A stretch of 64,000 bases of DNA from UBA5158 sp963692955 (GCA_963692955.1 OY843587.1:1426001-1490000), one strand, 5' to 3'. Shown: positions 55,393 to 64,000, counted from the first letter of the stretch. Made by a program: numbers and translations. The notes: generated from the letters alone by a model not told the origin.

Positions 55393-55593
55393 ATGTCTCA
55401 ATACCACGTGAATAAACTGACAGATGAGTTTAAACCTTTAGAAACGATTAAATTCGACAAAAAAGAAGACGCGGAACATTTCGCGAAAAATCAATCCACC
55501 CTTGATACCGATAATATTTATGAAGTTTTAAAAAATAATAAAGGGGATTTTACGCCAGTAAAAACCTATCAACGCGGTGCCGTGATTAATTAG
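55393..55593 (+). CDS. small soluble protein, unknown
   Basis: 66 residues behind a perfect AAGGAGG. Charged, alpha/beta pattern (HVNKLTDEFKPLETIKFDKKEDAEHF). 28 bp before the monooxygenase gene, so possibly cotranscribed. No family recognised. Confidence 0.7.
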   Translation: MSQYHVNKLTDEFKPLETIKFDKKEDAEHFAKNQSTLDTDNIYEVLKNNKGDFTPVKTYQRGAVIN

Positions 55594-55621
55594 CAAAGTT
55601 AAGAATAACAGGGAGGTTATT

Positions 55622-57142
55622 TTGGAGACACAGGTTCTGATCGTCGGCGCGGGCCCGACGGGATTAGTGTTAGCATTATGGTTAACTCATTTTGGAATTC
55701 CATTACGTATCATTGATAAAGACGATGGTCCGGGCGAAACGTCACGCGCGATGGGTGTGCAAGCGCGTACCTTAGAGTTTTATCAACAGCTCGGTATCGC
55801 GCAAGAAGTTATTTCTAAAGGTATCAACGCCAATGCGTTCCGTTTAAGGATTAAAGGCGAAGTCAAAGCCGTGGGAATCTTGCATGACATGGGCAAAGGC
55901 TTGAGTCCATTTCCTTTCATGCTAACTTTTCCACAAGATGACCATGAAAAATTATTGCTAGAACATTTAAGTAAATTCGGTGTCACGGTCGAGCGTAAAA
56001 CCGAACTCATTAGTTTCACGCAATCAGTCTCGAGCGTACAAGCGACGCTGAAAACGCCAAGCGGCGGCATGGAAACAATGGATGTCCCCTACCTCTGCGG
56101 CTGCGATGGCGCGCGTAGCACCGTGCGCACGAATTTAAAATTGGACTTCCACGGTGGCACGTATTCACAAATATTTTATGTAGCGGATGCGAAGGTAACC
56201 GGCGATGCCGCCAGCGGCGATTTACAGTTATGTTTAAGTGAGCAGGATTTTTGTATGGTGCTGCCGGTACGCAGCAGCGGCACGTTCCGATTGATAGGTA
56301 TCGTCCCACGCGATAAAGAGCAGCAAGAAAAAATTGTTTTCAAAGACGTCGCCGACGCCGTCATTCGTGATACGCTGTTAAAAATTGAGGAAGTGAATTG
56401 GTTTTCTACCTATCATGTTCATCACCGCGTCGCTAAACAATTTAGAGTCGCTAGAATTTTCTTGTCCGGCGACGCCGCGCACATTCATAGTCCATTAGGC
56501 GCGCAAGGCATGAATACCGGCATCGCTGATGCGATTAATTTAGCGTGGAAAATCGCGGCCGTGACACAACAGCGCGCCGCGCCCGCTCTATTAGACACGT
56601 ATGAAATCGAACGCAAAGCTTTCGCTCTCAAGCTAGTGTCGACCACGGATAAAATGTTTCAAATCATGACGACCGGCGGTACGTTCGGAAAATATTGGCG
56701 CACCAAAATTTTTCCTTTCATCATTTCGCATCTCCTTCGTTTCGAAGGCGTGCGACGTTTCTTTTTTAAAACGATTTCGCAAATTGAAATTAACTACCGT
56801 CAAAGCCCATTGAGCCGCAACGTCGTAAATAAAATGCATGGCGGCGATAGATTGCCGTGGGTGGATTACGGTTCTTCGGATAATTTTACCAGCCTACAAA
56901 CGCTAGATTGGCAAGTGCATATCTATGGTGCGGCGACAAAAGAGTTTGAAGAAGCTGTGCGCGGCACCGGTATTAGATTAAACGTTTTGCCGGCGAATGA
57001 CCGCTCAGATGCGGCCGGCTTGTTAGCGAACGCGGTTTATTTAATTCGACCAGATGGTTATTTGGGGTTTGTGAGTGAGACGCAAGACGCGGAAAAATTA
57101 AAAAGTTATTTAGCGGAACATCAAATCGCGGCGCGAAAATAA
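55622..57142 (+). CDS. FAD-dependent aromatic monooxygenase (PheA/TfdB type)
   Basis: 506 residues from a TTG start behind GGGAGG. FAD fingerprint VLIVGAGPTGLVLALWL at the N-terminus, the DG motif (CGCDGARSTVR) near residue 160, and the GD motif (LSGDAAHIHSPLGAQGMNTG) near 285. C-terminal thioredoxin-like part as in phenol hydroxylases. Uses NAD(P)H and O2 to hydroxylate an aromatic or polyketide substrate; which one is unknown. Followed at once by a terminator. Confidence 0.88.
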   Translation: METQVLIVGAGPTGLVLALWLTHFGIPLRIIDKDDGPGETSRAMGVQARTLEFYQQLGIAQEVISKGINANAFRLRIKGEVKAVGILHDMGKGLSPFPFMLTFPQDDHEKLLLEHLSKFGVTVERKTELISFTQSVSSVQATLKTPSGGMETMDVPYLCGCDGARSTVRTNLKLDFHGGTYSQIFYVADAKVTGDAASGDLQLCLSEQDFCMVLPVRSSGTFRLIGIVPRDKEQQEKIVFKDVADAVIRDTLLKIEEVNWFSTYHVHHRVAKQFRVARIFLSGDAAHIHSPLGAQGMNTGIADAINLAWKIAAVTQQRAAPALLDTYEIERKAFALKLVSTTDKMFQIMTTGGTFGKYWRTKIFPFIISHLLRFEGVRRFFFKTISQIEINYRQSPLSRNVVNKMHGGDRLPWVDYGSSDNFTSLQTLDWQVHIYGAATKEFEEAVRGTGIRLNVLPANDRSDAAGLLANAVYLIRPDGYLGFVSETQDAEKLKSYLAEHQIAARK

Positions 57143-57174
57143 AATCCCGCCGCGGTTACCAGCGACGGGATTTT
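57141..57174. terminator. bidirectional terminator
   Basis: AAAATCCCG (57141-57149) pairs with CGGGATTTT (57166-57174) around a 16-base loop, between the convergent genes ending at 57142 and 57182. A/T runs on both arms let it act in both directions. Confidence 0.85.
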
Positions 57175-57181
57175 GTGTAGG

Positions 57182-57841
57182 TTATCGAGGACGTAAATTA
57201 ATAACGACTCTTCTATTCATCGCACGGCCGCTAGGCGTACCATTAGACGCGATAGGATCACGTTTACCCATGCCTTGCGTAAAGATTCTGTTCGGATAGA
57301 TACCGCGGGAAATTAAGTAACTGCCCACAGTCGCCGCGCGGTTTTCAGATAACGTTTGGTTAAACCCGTCATTACCGACATTGTCCGTGTAACCAGTAAT
57401 GATGATAGAGGTACGGTTATATTTTTTGAGAACCACCGCAACGGAATCCAATACTGGGAAGAAGTCTTCGTTAATGTAAGATTGACCGGTACGGAAGGTC
57501 ACGTCAGAATTCATGACTAACTGAATACCGTCTCTGGTTTGAATGACTTGTACGCCGGTGCCGACTAACATTTGTCGCAATTCAGCGTTTTCTTGATCGA
57601 AAGAATTTCCGATTAAGCCGCCGGTGACAGCGCCTATCGCTCCGCCGATCAGAGCGCCTCGACCCCCGCCAATCAGCGCGCCGATACCCGCGCCGCCGAT
57701 TGCTCCCATGCCCGTTCCAAGCGTCGCGTCACTGACTTGCTGCTGACCGGTGTATGGGTTTGTCGTTGAGCAGCCGGCTAGCAACGCCATGGAGGCGCAC
57801 ACTAATCCAAGTATTAATTTACGCGTAAAAGTTAATTTCAT
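57182..57841 (-). CDS. OmpA-family outer-membrane lipoprotein
   Basis: 219 residues from ATG 57841 (GGAG ribosome site; an ATG at 57868 is less likely). Lipobox LLAGC (Cys24), a glycine-zipper region (GIGALIGGGRGALIGGAIGAV) that can span a membrane, then a C-terminal OmpA peptidoglycan-binding domain with ITGYTDNVGNDGFNQTLSENRA and GKRDPIASNGTPSGRAMNRRV. YiaD-like. Ties outer membrane to cell wall. Confidence 0.93.
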   Translation of the reverse strand: MKLTFTRKLILGLVCASMALLAGCSTTNPYTGQQQVSDATLGTGMGAIGGAGIGALIGGGRGALIGGAIGAVTGGLIGNSFDQENAELRQMLVGTGVQVIQTRDGIQLVMNSDVTFRTGQSYINEDFFPVLDSVAVVLKKYNRTSIIITGYTDNVGNDGFNQTLSENRAATVGSYLISRGIYPNRIFTQGMGKRDPIASNGTPSGRAMNRRVVINLRPR

Positions 57842-57940
57842 AAGTTCTCCGAGGGTTATATATATCACCAGAATATCACGAATTTTTGCTTTAGGTTATC
57901 AGGCCAAGGCAATTTAGTGGCAGTTTTTATTGTAAATAAA

Positions 57941-57969
57941 TTGATCTCTTTGAGCGCTTTAAGTATAAT
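57941..57969 (+). promoter_or_regulatory. sigma-70 promoter
   Basis: TTGATC (57941-57946) and TATAAT (57964-57969) with a 17-bp spacer, 31 bp before the likely ATG at 58000. Confidence 0.75.
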
Positions 57970-57999
57970 TCGGAAACCAGTTTAAGGATGGTTTGTAAC

Positions 58000-58938
58000 A
58001 TGCATGACAGACATACATACGCTTTACTTGAAGAAGAAAAAATAACGCCCAATCAACTTGATGAGCAAGCGCTGTTAGAACAGCGCGTGCTGCTATTGCC
58101 AAAAGATGAAGACGAAGCTTTGGACCACCCTATCGTTCTCGCGCTTAATTTAGTGTTTTTCTTACTGGAAGATATAGAAGAAAAAATCTTTTTAAACTTG
58201 TTACGTGATCTTATTTAGGAATTTGTCGCCAAAGAAAATCTCGGCATCACCGGTCAAGCCACGGATAATGTTCAATCGCAATGGCTCGCGCAATTTGTGT
58301 TTGCGACATTTAGCATGATTAGAGCGGTGATCTCAAGAAAGTCGCTGCATAAATCTGTCGGTAAAGAAAAATATATTCCGTTGCTGGCTGCCGCCGCCGC
58401 GATTTATCCCTGGAATTATGGGCAGCAGCTGGGCGCGCAAGTCGGCGCTGAATTTTTAAGTTTATCGAAAACGCAGGCGGCGTATTTTTCAAGTTTATTC
58501 ACTGGCGTTTTTGAAGGAACTACGCAATATCTGGTGACAAAAGCCGGACATCTTTTGATAGACGAAGCTACCCGAGAAAAATTCACGCTTAAAAGTTTCA
58601 TGCAAGAACTCGGTTTAAACATGTCAGTCGGCGCTCTGCCAGGTGCTGCGTGGCAAATCGCCAGTGCCACTTGCAGTCAGACGAATTCATTCTTCGCTTC
58701 AGGTTTAGTCGCTTCGACGGTCGCTATCTGTAACGTATTTTCCGAAAACGTCATCAAGCTAGTGACACGCCCCAAGAAAATTAAAGTTGAAGAAGATATT
58801 TATCAACCGCCAATATACCTAGAAGAAAAAGTGAGTTCGCCGGCCAAGGCAGGAATGTTCTCAACTAAATTAAGCAGCGAAAAGCAAGATTGCAAAAATT
58901 TCCCGGTGTGGGTCACACCTACGCAATCGCCGGCATGA
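58000..58938 (+). pseudogene. gene interrupted by an in-frame amber codon
   Basis: AAGGATGG then ATG at 58000 (ATG 57988 lies on the ribosome site). The frame runs to TAG at 58216-58218 and then stays open in the same frame to 58938, so removing one stop gives a single ~312-residue protein. The upstream piece (LLEEEKITPNQLDEQALLEQ) is acidic; the downstream piece has several hydrophobic stretches (YIPLLAAAAAIYPW, ASGLVASTVAICNVF) and a Pro-rich end. A downstream restart (GTG 58297) lacks a ribosome site. Either a recent nonsense mutation or amber readthrough. Family unrecognised. Confidence 0.6.
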
Positions 58939-58951
58939 CAAAGTAGTATCA

Positions 58952-59371
58952 CTACCTACTCGGACCTCGCGGCGACATACCCGCCTCAGGCCGTGTATAA
59001 TTTCTCAAAACGACATCCAACTGATTCAAGCTCTGCAACAAACGCTCGCCGACTTTGCTTTTAGTGACATTGTGTTGGTACACCGCGACAAACTCTTGCA
59101 GGGCTTTGCCGACGGTAGCGATAGTTTTTTTATTAATATTTTGATCATCAAGAATGTCGTTAGGCGCTCCTAATAATTTCATGGTGCCACTGAAGCGCAC
59201 CGACGTCACGCTGAGTTCAGCCGCAAAATCATTGGTATTTCTGGCGCGCCAAAAAGGGATATTTAAACTCGAATCATAGGTTTCTTTATTACTGGATTTT
59301 AAATCCGCCACCAACTTCTCGAATTGCAGCAGATCAGATTTAATGTCTTCTAACGTCGGCAATTTATCCAT
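58952..59371 (-). CDS. small helical protein coupled to the cyclase-like gene
   Basis: 139 residues, mostly helical, no signal (LEDIKSDLLQFEKLVADLK; GERLLQSLNQLDVVLRNY). Its ATG shares one base with the stop of the 450-residue gene (TAATG), so translation is coupled. A chaperone or other partner of the cyclase-like protein is a reasonable guess without homology support. Confidence 0.65.
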   Translation of the reverse strand: MDKLPTLEDIKSDLLQFEKLVADLKSSNKETYDSSLNIPFWRARNTNDFAAELSVTSVRFSGTMKLLGAPNDILDDQNINKKTIATVGKALQEFVAVYQHNVTKSKVGERLLQSLNQLDVVLRNYTRPEAGMSPRGPSR

Positions 59372-60723
59372 TATTTTTTAATCCATGATGACGCTATGCC
59401 AAACATCGTCTGTGGTTTGTGTACCGTGCGATATTTTTTATATTCCTCTAACGTGTCGGTGGGTACCGGCTGGTTCAAGCTTAATTGCAGATTAATCACC
59501 GGCGCCCATTTCGCCATATCCCATTTGTGATGAATACTAAAAATATTTTCATTCGGATAATCTTTCTGCAGGACATATTGAATCATTTCATTTTCATTAT
59601 GCGTCATGGAAATTTTTCCGCGCCAAATGTGGATCATATTCGTGTCTAATGGCGAGGGTTCTGCCGGCGAATGATTTTCCGCCGCGTGTTGTATCAAATT
59701 TCGTAAATGATGCACGCCGCTGTTATCATCAAACGCGGTATTCACTTCATCAATGACGTATGATTCATACGCAGTGATGCAACCCATGCCCGCGAGCGAT
59801 GAATTATGAATCGCGCTACTCGCCTCTTCCGGCTTGCCGCCTAAGCGAATATGCAGCGCCAAGCGCGCTAAATATAATTTTTCTAAGCCGTCGCGTTCAA
59901 ACGTGTTAAACACTTCTTCAAAATCTTTCAGCAATTTATCATGCTTGCTGGTCGGTATCGAAATCCACAATAAATCTTGATCGCCGGTGATCGGCAGCAC
60001 TTTGCCGCTGCCATCGTTGATGCCGTAAATCATAATATCTTTAAATTCCGTTTCATCATCATTCATGTATTGCGCGGGATAATAGTTATCGAGACATTTT
60101 TCAAAAGCACCCCACTTATCATTCCACCAGGTGGGTTTTGGTTCTTTTTGAGGAATGTTAATTAATATTTTTGAAAAATCGATAGGATATTGTTTTTCGA
60201 GCCGTGATTTTTTTTCACAGAAATTAATTCTAAAAACATAATGGCTACTGGCGGGAAATCTAAATTTTGGTTTTAACACTAACGTGTCTGAATCATGAAT
60301 ATCTTGTACGGTGCCAACTAATTCGTACTCACCACTGTTAAGCGCGGATAATATTTCTTGTAAGCTAAGACGGTGAATGGCGTCGCTTAAAATACCGGAA
60401 TTTTTTTTTGGAAAATCTTGCGACGTGCGCGGAATCAATTGCCATCTACCGTCGACTTTTTCCGTCTTACCTAATTCAGGGTCGATGGTAATGATGCCTT
60501 TGGTAAAACTCCAATTGCCAGTCTTCGCTTTGACCGAAGCGGGTTTGGGCGCGGCGGGCATTAAGTAACGTTGTACCGGCGAACTAGCACGTAACGCGAA
60601 AGCAATCCCGAGGGATTTGGATTTTTCTTTGAGAAATTGGGCAAACACAGGCGGCATACCGGTTTTGACTAAAATTTGTCGCTCGGCATCATCTAAAATG
60701 ATTCTGTCATTTGCCATCACCAT
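59371..60723 (-). CDS. candidate ExoY/edema-factor-like nucleotidyl cyclase
   Basis: 450 residues, no signal peptide. The chain follows the order of ExoY and the anthrax EF/CyaA cyclase domain. FALRASSPVQRYL parallels the conserved start; KPASVKAKTGNW has Lys60, Lys65 and Lys67 spaced as ExoY Lys81, Lys86 and Lys88; GIITIDPELGK follows as the GFIPVDQxLSK block. PITGDQDLLWISIP (Asp248, Asp250) matches the metal-binding TADYDLF pair. GCITAYESYVIDEVN...QHAAENHSP (His346, Glu349) matches the GNIT...HHGxExxNP switch, with Ser352 where Asn is usual. Near the end FSIHHKWD resembles FxAHPDWN. Such enzymes are injected and activated by a host cofactor. GAGGG lies 10 bp before the ATG. Confidence 0.72.
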   Translation of the reverse strand: MVMANDRIILDDAERQILVKTGMPPVFAQFLKEKSKSLGIAFALRASSPVQRYLMPAAPKPASVKAKTGNWSFTKGIITIDPELGKTEKVDGRWQLIPRTSQDFPKKNSGILSDAIHRLSLQEILSALNSGEYELVGTVQDIHDSDTLVLKPKFRFPASSHYVFRINFCEKKSRLEKQYPIDFSKILINIPQKEPKPTWWNDKWGAFEKCLDNYYPAQYMNDDETEFKDIMIYGINDGSGKVLPITGDQDLLWISIPTSKHDKLLKDFEEVFNTFERDGLEKLYLARLALHIRLGGKPEEASSAIHNSSLAGMGCITAYESYVIDEVNTAFDDNSGVHHLRNLIQHAAENHSPAEPSPLDTNMIHIWRGKISMTHNENEMIQYVLQKDYPNENIFSIHHKWDMAKWAPVINLQLSLNQPVPTDTLEEYKKYRTVHKPQTMFGIASSWIKK

Positions 60724-60911
60724 AAATAACTTGCCCTCAATATTATTAGTAGAATCAGGGTATTATTCATTTCAAAGCCACTCGTACTATACTATAATAT
60801 AGCAGAATTATGAGTCGAACGCGTATACAATTGTGTATAATTGCTACAATTATTTCTGCATAAGGATGAAAAATAAGGTATAATTCTCATTCCACATGCC
60901 ACGGAGAAGGT

Positions 60912-62138
60912 ATGAAGACCCCGTTGAAATCGTTAACCTGGCTAGCCTTTTTGGGCCCTGGCTTGCTGGTCATGCTGGCGGATACCGATGCCGGTAGTTT
61001 GATTATTTCTGCGCAGAGCGGGGCCGTATGGGGCTATAAGCTGCTCTTGCAACAGATTATTTTAATTCCTGTGTTGTATATCGCTCAAGAATTAGCGGTG
61101 CGTTTAGGGCTAGGCACCGGCATGGGCCACGGCGAATTAATTAAAAAACATTTCGGCCGCGGCTGGGCGTTAGTGTCAGTGACGACGTTAGTCGTTTGCT
61201 GTGTGGGCGCGTTATTGACGGAGTTTTCTGGATTGGCCGCGGTGGGTCTATTGTTTGGCGTGCCAGCCTCGTTGACCATGACTATCGTCGTGACTTTTTT
61301 AATTGTTATCGCGTGGACGGGTTCGTATAATTCGGTGGAAAAAGTCGCGATCCTGCTCGGTGTTTTTGAATTAGTTTTTATTTATGTGGCATGGCAAGCG
61401 AAGCCGACGCTAACCGATTTAGCTTCAGGTTTTACAAACATCCCTTGGACGAATGTTTCTTACCTGTATTTATTCGCCGGCAACATTGGCGCGGTGATAA
61501 TGCCATGGATGATTTTCTTTCAGCAGTCGGCGGTGCTTGATAAAAAGCTGACTATCGCGCATTTAAAGCCCGCGCGTTGGGACACCGGGGTCGGCGCTGT
61601 GATTACACAAATCATTATGATTTCCATCATGGTGGTTACCGCGGCCACGATTGGGAAAACCAATCCAAACACGCCGCTCAACACCATCGCGGATATTAGC
61701 GGCGCGTTGACGCCAATTTTAGGAGCAGCCACTGGGCGGGTTTTATTTGCGTTAGGGATGATGGGAGCCGCGTTGGTAGCGACCATCGTCGTCTCGCTAA
61801 CGGCCGCTTGGGGTGTGGGTGAAGTGTTAGGTTTTCGGCGTTCGTTGGAAGACCAGCCACGCGAAGCGCCCTGGTTTTATGGTATTTATACCCTAGTTTT
61901 GATTTCCGGCGCGGGCTTGGTGACGTCCAACTTCATCAACTTAGTCAACTTAAGTGTCGGCGTTGAAGTGATGAACGCCCTGCTCTTGCCTATCGTGCTC
62001 GGGTTTTTGTATTTGCTATCACGCCGCGCGTTACCGGAATCTATCCGTTTACGAGGTTGGTACGCGGTGGTGGTGGCGATTGTATTACTGCTAACTTCTG
62101 GATTAGGATTGATAGCGGGAATTCTTGGAATTTTTTGA
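60912..62138 (+). CDS. Nramp-superfamily transporter, atypical metal site
   Basis: 408 residues, about eleven membrane helices. Start FLGPGLLVMLADTDAGSLI is Nramp-like, but the canonical DPGN of helix 1 is DTDAGS and the MPHN-type motif of helix 6 is MPWM, so it belongs to a divergent clade whose substrate may not be Mn or Fe. GAGAAGG precedes the ATG. The phhA gene starts 15 bp downstream, so the three genes 60912-63275 probably form one transcript. Confidence 0.82.
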   Translation: MKTPLKSLTWLAFLGPGLLVMLADTDAGSLIISAQSGAVWGYKLLLQQIILIPVLYIAQELAVRLGLGTGMGHGELIKKHFGRGWALVSVTTLVVCCVGALLTEFSGLAAVGLLFGVPASLTMTIVVTFLIVIAWTGSYNSVEKVAILLGVFELVFIYVAWQAKPTLTDLASGFTNIPWTNVSYLYLFAGNIGAVIMPWMIFFQQSAVLDKKLTIAHLKPARWDTGVGAVITQIIMISIMVVTAATIGKTNPNTPLNTIADISGALTPILGAATGRVLFALGMMGAALVATIVVSLTAAWGVGEVLGFRRSLEDQPREAPWFYGIYTLVLISGAGLVTSNFINLVNLSVGVEVMNALLLPIVLGFLYLLSRRALPESIRLRGWYAVVVAIVLLLTSGLGLIAGILGIF

Positions 62139-62153
62139 AGTGAGAGTGTTTGT

Positions 62154-62927
62154 ATGAGTAAGTACATCGCAAAACAAGTTAATGCCAACGGTCAAATCGA
62201 TTTTACCGCGCATGAAAATGAAACTTGGAAGATTTTATATGAACGGCAAATCAAAATTGTCGACACGCGCGCGTGCCATGAATATTTAACCGGCTTAAAA
62301 AAATTAAATTTACCGCATGACCATATTCCGCAATGCGCTGAAATTTCCGCGCGTCTTTTACCCGAGACCGGTTGGTCGGTCGCGCCAGTGGCGGCAGTGA
62401 TTCCGCTCGAACAATTCTTTGGTTTACTCGCCAACCGTCAATTTCCCGCGGCGACGTTTATCCGCACCCGCGCCGATTTAGATTATTTACAAGAGCCGGA
62501 TATTTTTCATGAATACTTCGGTCACTGTCCTTTGCTCACCAATCCCGCTTACGCAGATTTTGTGCATTGGTATGGTGAACATGCGTTAAAAACCAATAAG
62601 AGGGCGCAATCCTATCTAGGCAGATTATTTTGGTACACCATCGAGTTTGGTTTGATTCGATCAGCTGAGGGTTTGCGTATTTTTGGCGGCGGTATTTTAT
62701 CTTCTTACGCGGAAACATTCTATGCGTTAGAGAGTGCGGCGCCGGAGCGCCATGATTTTAATATCGATAAAATGCTGGCGACGCCTTACCGTTACGATGA
62801 AATTCAAAAAACCTATTTCGTTTTGAGCGATATCGCGCAATTATTCGAATTAAAAACCGATGCTATTATTGAAAAAGTCACTGGTCTTATTAATGGTTCT
62901 CATCTCGAGAACTTCGTTATTTGTTGA
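62154..62927 (+). CDS. phhA: phenylalanine 4-hydroxylase
   Basis: 257 residues, the length of bacterial monomeric enzymes. Iron ligands His119 and His124 (HEYFGHCPLL) and Glu164 (WYTIEFGLI) are in place; substrate-loop residues of the aromatic amino-acid hydroxylase fold follow (GGGILSSYAET). Converts Phe to Tyr with tetrahydropterin and O2. The next gene, 9 bp on, recycles the pterin. No regulatory ACT domain. Confidence 0.96.
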   Translation: MSKYIAKQVNANGQIDFTAHENETWKILYERQIKIVDTRACHEYLTGLKKLNLPHDHIPQCAEISARLLPETGWSVAPVAAVIPLEQFFGLLANRQFPAATFIRTRADLDYLQEPDIFHEYFGHCPLLTNPAYADFVHWYGEHALKTNKRAQSYLGRLFWYTIEFGLIRSAEGLRIFGGGILSSYAETFYALESAAPERHDFNIDKMLATPYRYDEIQKTYFVLSDIAQLFELKTDAIIEKVTGLINGSHLENFVIC

Positions 62928-62936
62928 GGAACAAGT

Positions 62937-63275
62937 ATGGATGATCTAAAAGAAAAACGCTGTTTACCTTGTGAAGCTGGCGTCAAACCTTTATCCGACG
63001 GTGAAGCCCGTGAATTTTTACAGCAATTAAAGCAATGGGAATTGGTCGGCACGAAGATCCATAAAACTTTTAAATTTAAAAATTTCTATCACACGATGGC
63101 GTTCGTCAATGCTATTGCCTATATCGCTAATCAAGAAAATCATCATCCTGATTTGTCGGTCAGTTATAACCAATGTAGTGTCGAATTCACGACGCATGCG
63201 ATCGAAGGTTTATCGAAAAATGATTTTATTTGCGCCGCGAAAATTGATGCGCTGCAAAACGAGGTAAAAATATAG
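62937..63275 (+). CDS. phhB: pterin-4a-carbinolamine dehydratase
   Basis: 112 residues. Motif ENHHPDLSVSYNQCSVEFTTHAIEGLS holds the conserved EHPP-like histidines and downstream His (shown in part). It dehydrates the 4a-hydroxy-tetrahydropterin made by phhA. GAGGAA ribosome site. A short hairpin without a T-run follows at ~63277-63303. Confidence 0.95.
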   Translation: MDDLKEKRCLPCEAGVKPLSDGEAREFLQQLKQWELVGTKIHKTFKFKNFYHTMAFVNAIAYIANQENHHPDLSVSYNQCSVEFTTHAIEGLSKNDFICAAKIDALQNEVKI

Positions 63276-63325
63276 CGGGCAAGCCAAGTTATCTGGCTCA
63301 CCCTGAGATGCATGCGCGCTGACTA

Positions 63326-63649
63326 TCAATAGCTACATAATCCGCCGACATTATCCCACACGCTTTCTTTGCAGTGGTAATTATTGGAGGCGTTACCGTA
63401 GCAAGCAGACGAACTGCCGCAACCAGGGCCTGAGCCACAACCACCGCCAGAATAGCTTGAATCCGAATAACCACAGCCAGCAAAACCGCTGCCGGTTTGT
63501 CCACAGTTATAGGATGCATTGCTGCTGTAAGCGTTAGGAATATAGCTGGTGCTGGTGCAAAAATCCGAGCGGCAAAATGCACTGTCATAGCTGGCGCAGC
63601 CTGCGAGTAGCGACAAACAACCCATCAAAGCTAACAGTTTTGCTTTCAT
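63326..63649 (-). CDS. Cys/Gly/Ser-rich lipoprotein
   Basis: 107 residues; lipobox LLAGC (Cys18). The mature part has about ten Cys among Gly/Ser/Tyr (GGGCGSGPGCGSSSACYGN), which could form disulfides or bind metal. No family recognised. Convergent with phhB. Confidence 0.75.
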   Translation of the reverse strand: MKAKLLALMGCLSLLAGCASYDSAFCRSDFCTSTSYIPNAYSSNASYNCGQTGSGFAGCGYSDSSYSGGGCGSGPGCGSSSACYGNASNNYHCKESVWDNVGGLCSY

Positions 63650-63779
63650 TCGAAAGTTCCTCCCCTAGCGGTGAGTGTTCTAAAAACCAAAACTTTATAG
63701 GTGTTTCGTTATACTGATCAATTTATATTATAGCACCTAGTTTAACAGTGTGTTCTTATAATGAGTCATAGCGCTTAGG

Positions 63780-64000
63780 CTACTGTCTAAATGTTGGGTG
63801 ATGGTGCTCAGTTGTGCCATTTATTTGCTCTCTCGGCACTGGCGGACGATAAAAAATTCTGTTTGGGTGATTGGCTGAGGAGATTTCTTCTGCGGGTATT
63901 GGATGGTAAACAGGGCTCACTGTGTCATCGTCTACAGCAGTATTTTCTTCGGTATTTAGTTCCTCTGCATTGCTAATACAAAAGTATTTTCTTAACGATT
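63780..64000 (-). CDS. C-terminal part of a gene entering from the right edge
   Basis: Minus-strand frame open from base 64000 to TAG at 63782-63780, 73 codons, acidic then His/Pro-rich (NTEENTAVDDDTVSP; TTEHHHPTFRQ). A plus-strand 61-codon frame on the same bases has no ribosome site and looks like a shadow. Too little to identify. Confidence 0.5.
   Translation of the reverse strand, partial: SLRKYFCISNAEELNTEENTAVDDDTVSPVYHPIPAEEISSANHPNRIFYRPPVPREQINGTTEHHHPTFRQ

Noticed and set aside
58952..59371. Calling the 139-residue protein an immunity protein
   Set aside because: Only gene coupling supports it; no family or motif evidence.
63791..63976. 61-codon plus-strand frame
   Set aside because: No ribosome site, odd composition, and overlaps a better minus-strand partial frame.

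Overview
The window (about 40% G+C by eye) reads as chromosome from a host-associated gammaproteobacterium, most likely of the order Legionellales (Legionella/Coxiella/Berkiella/Aquicella-like). This placement is an inference. It rests on the mix of ordinary gammaproteobacterial genes (OXA-type beta-lactamase, cytochrome b561, LplT-like MFS, phhA/phhB, OmpA-like lipoprotein) with a dense block of large, mostly one-directional genes with eukaryote-like features: ankyrin repeats, Sel1/HEAT-like helices, coiled coils, nuclear-localisation-like clusters, a C-terminal CaaX box, a papain-like triad and an ExoY-like nucleotidyl cyclase. No rRNA, tRNA, integrase, transposase or CRISPR array was seen.

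Region 1 (1-15.8 kb) is a putative secretion island. A giant LEPR/DUF4347 surface protein (minus strand, open over 2431 codons and running off the left edge) diverges from a plus-strand run: a TolC-like outer-membrane lipoprotein with a lysine-rich repeat tail in the -1 frame after an A_AAA_AAG heptamer, a periplasmic adaptor, a GAF-like/HlyD fusion, and a PqqD-like/M50 metalloprotease/HlyD fusion. No ABC ATPase is visible. This is the best candidate for an incompletely described system.

Region 2 (15.8-29.6 kb) is mixed chromosomal material: cytochrome b561, a class D beta-lactamase between two palindromic repeats, an MBL-like protein, a 663-residue protein ending in CHIM, a cold-shock protein, an outer-membrane barrel, a four-gene operon (PIG-L deacetylase, NodS-like methyltransferase, GT2, acyl-CoA dehydrogenase-like), an FAD oxidase-methyltransferase fusion, and a lipoprotein plus LplT-like transporter pair.

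Region 3 (29.6-55.1 kb) is an effector-like accessory block: an endonuclease/exonuclease/phosphatase-fold protein, helical-repeat proteins, a seven-bladed propeller protein, two paralogous Cys-His-Asp plus ankyrin proteins, a coiled-coil protein with a nuclear-signal-like cluster, and internally duplicated proteins. REP-like palindromes, a 75-bp direct repeat and an amidohydrolase remnant lie between them.

Region 4 (55.1-64 kb) returns to metabolic and envelope genes: FAD monooxygenase, OmpA-family lipoprotein, Nramp-like transporter, phenylalanine hydroxylase and pterin dehydratase, and a Cys/Gly-rich lipoprotein. Among them sit an amber-interrupted gene and a candidate ExoY/edema-factor-like cyclase toxin with a translationally coupled small protein.
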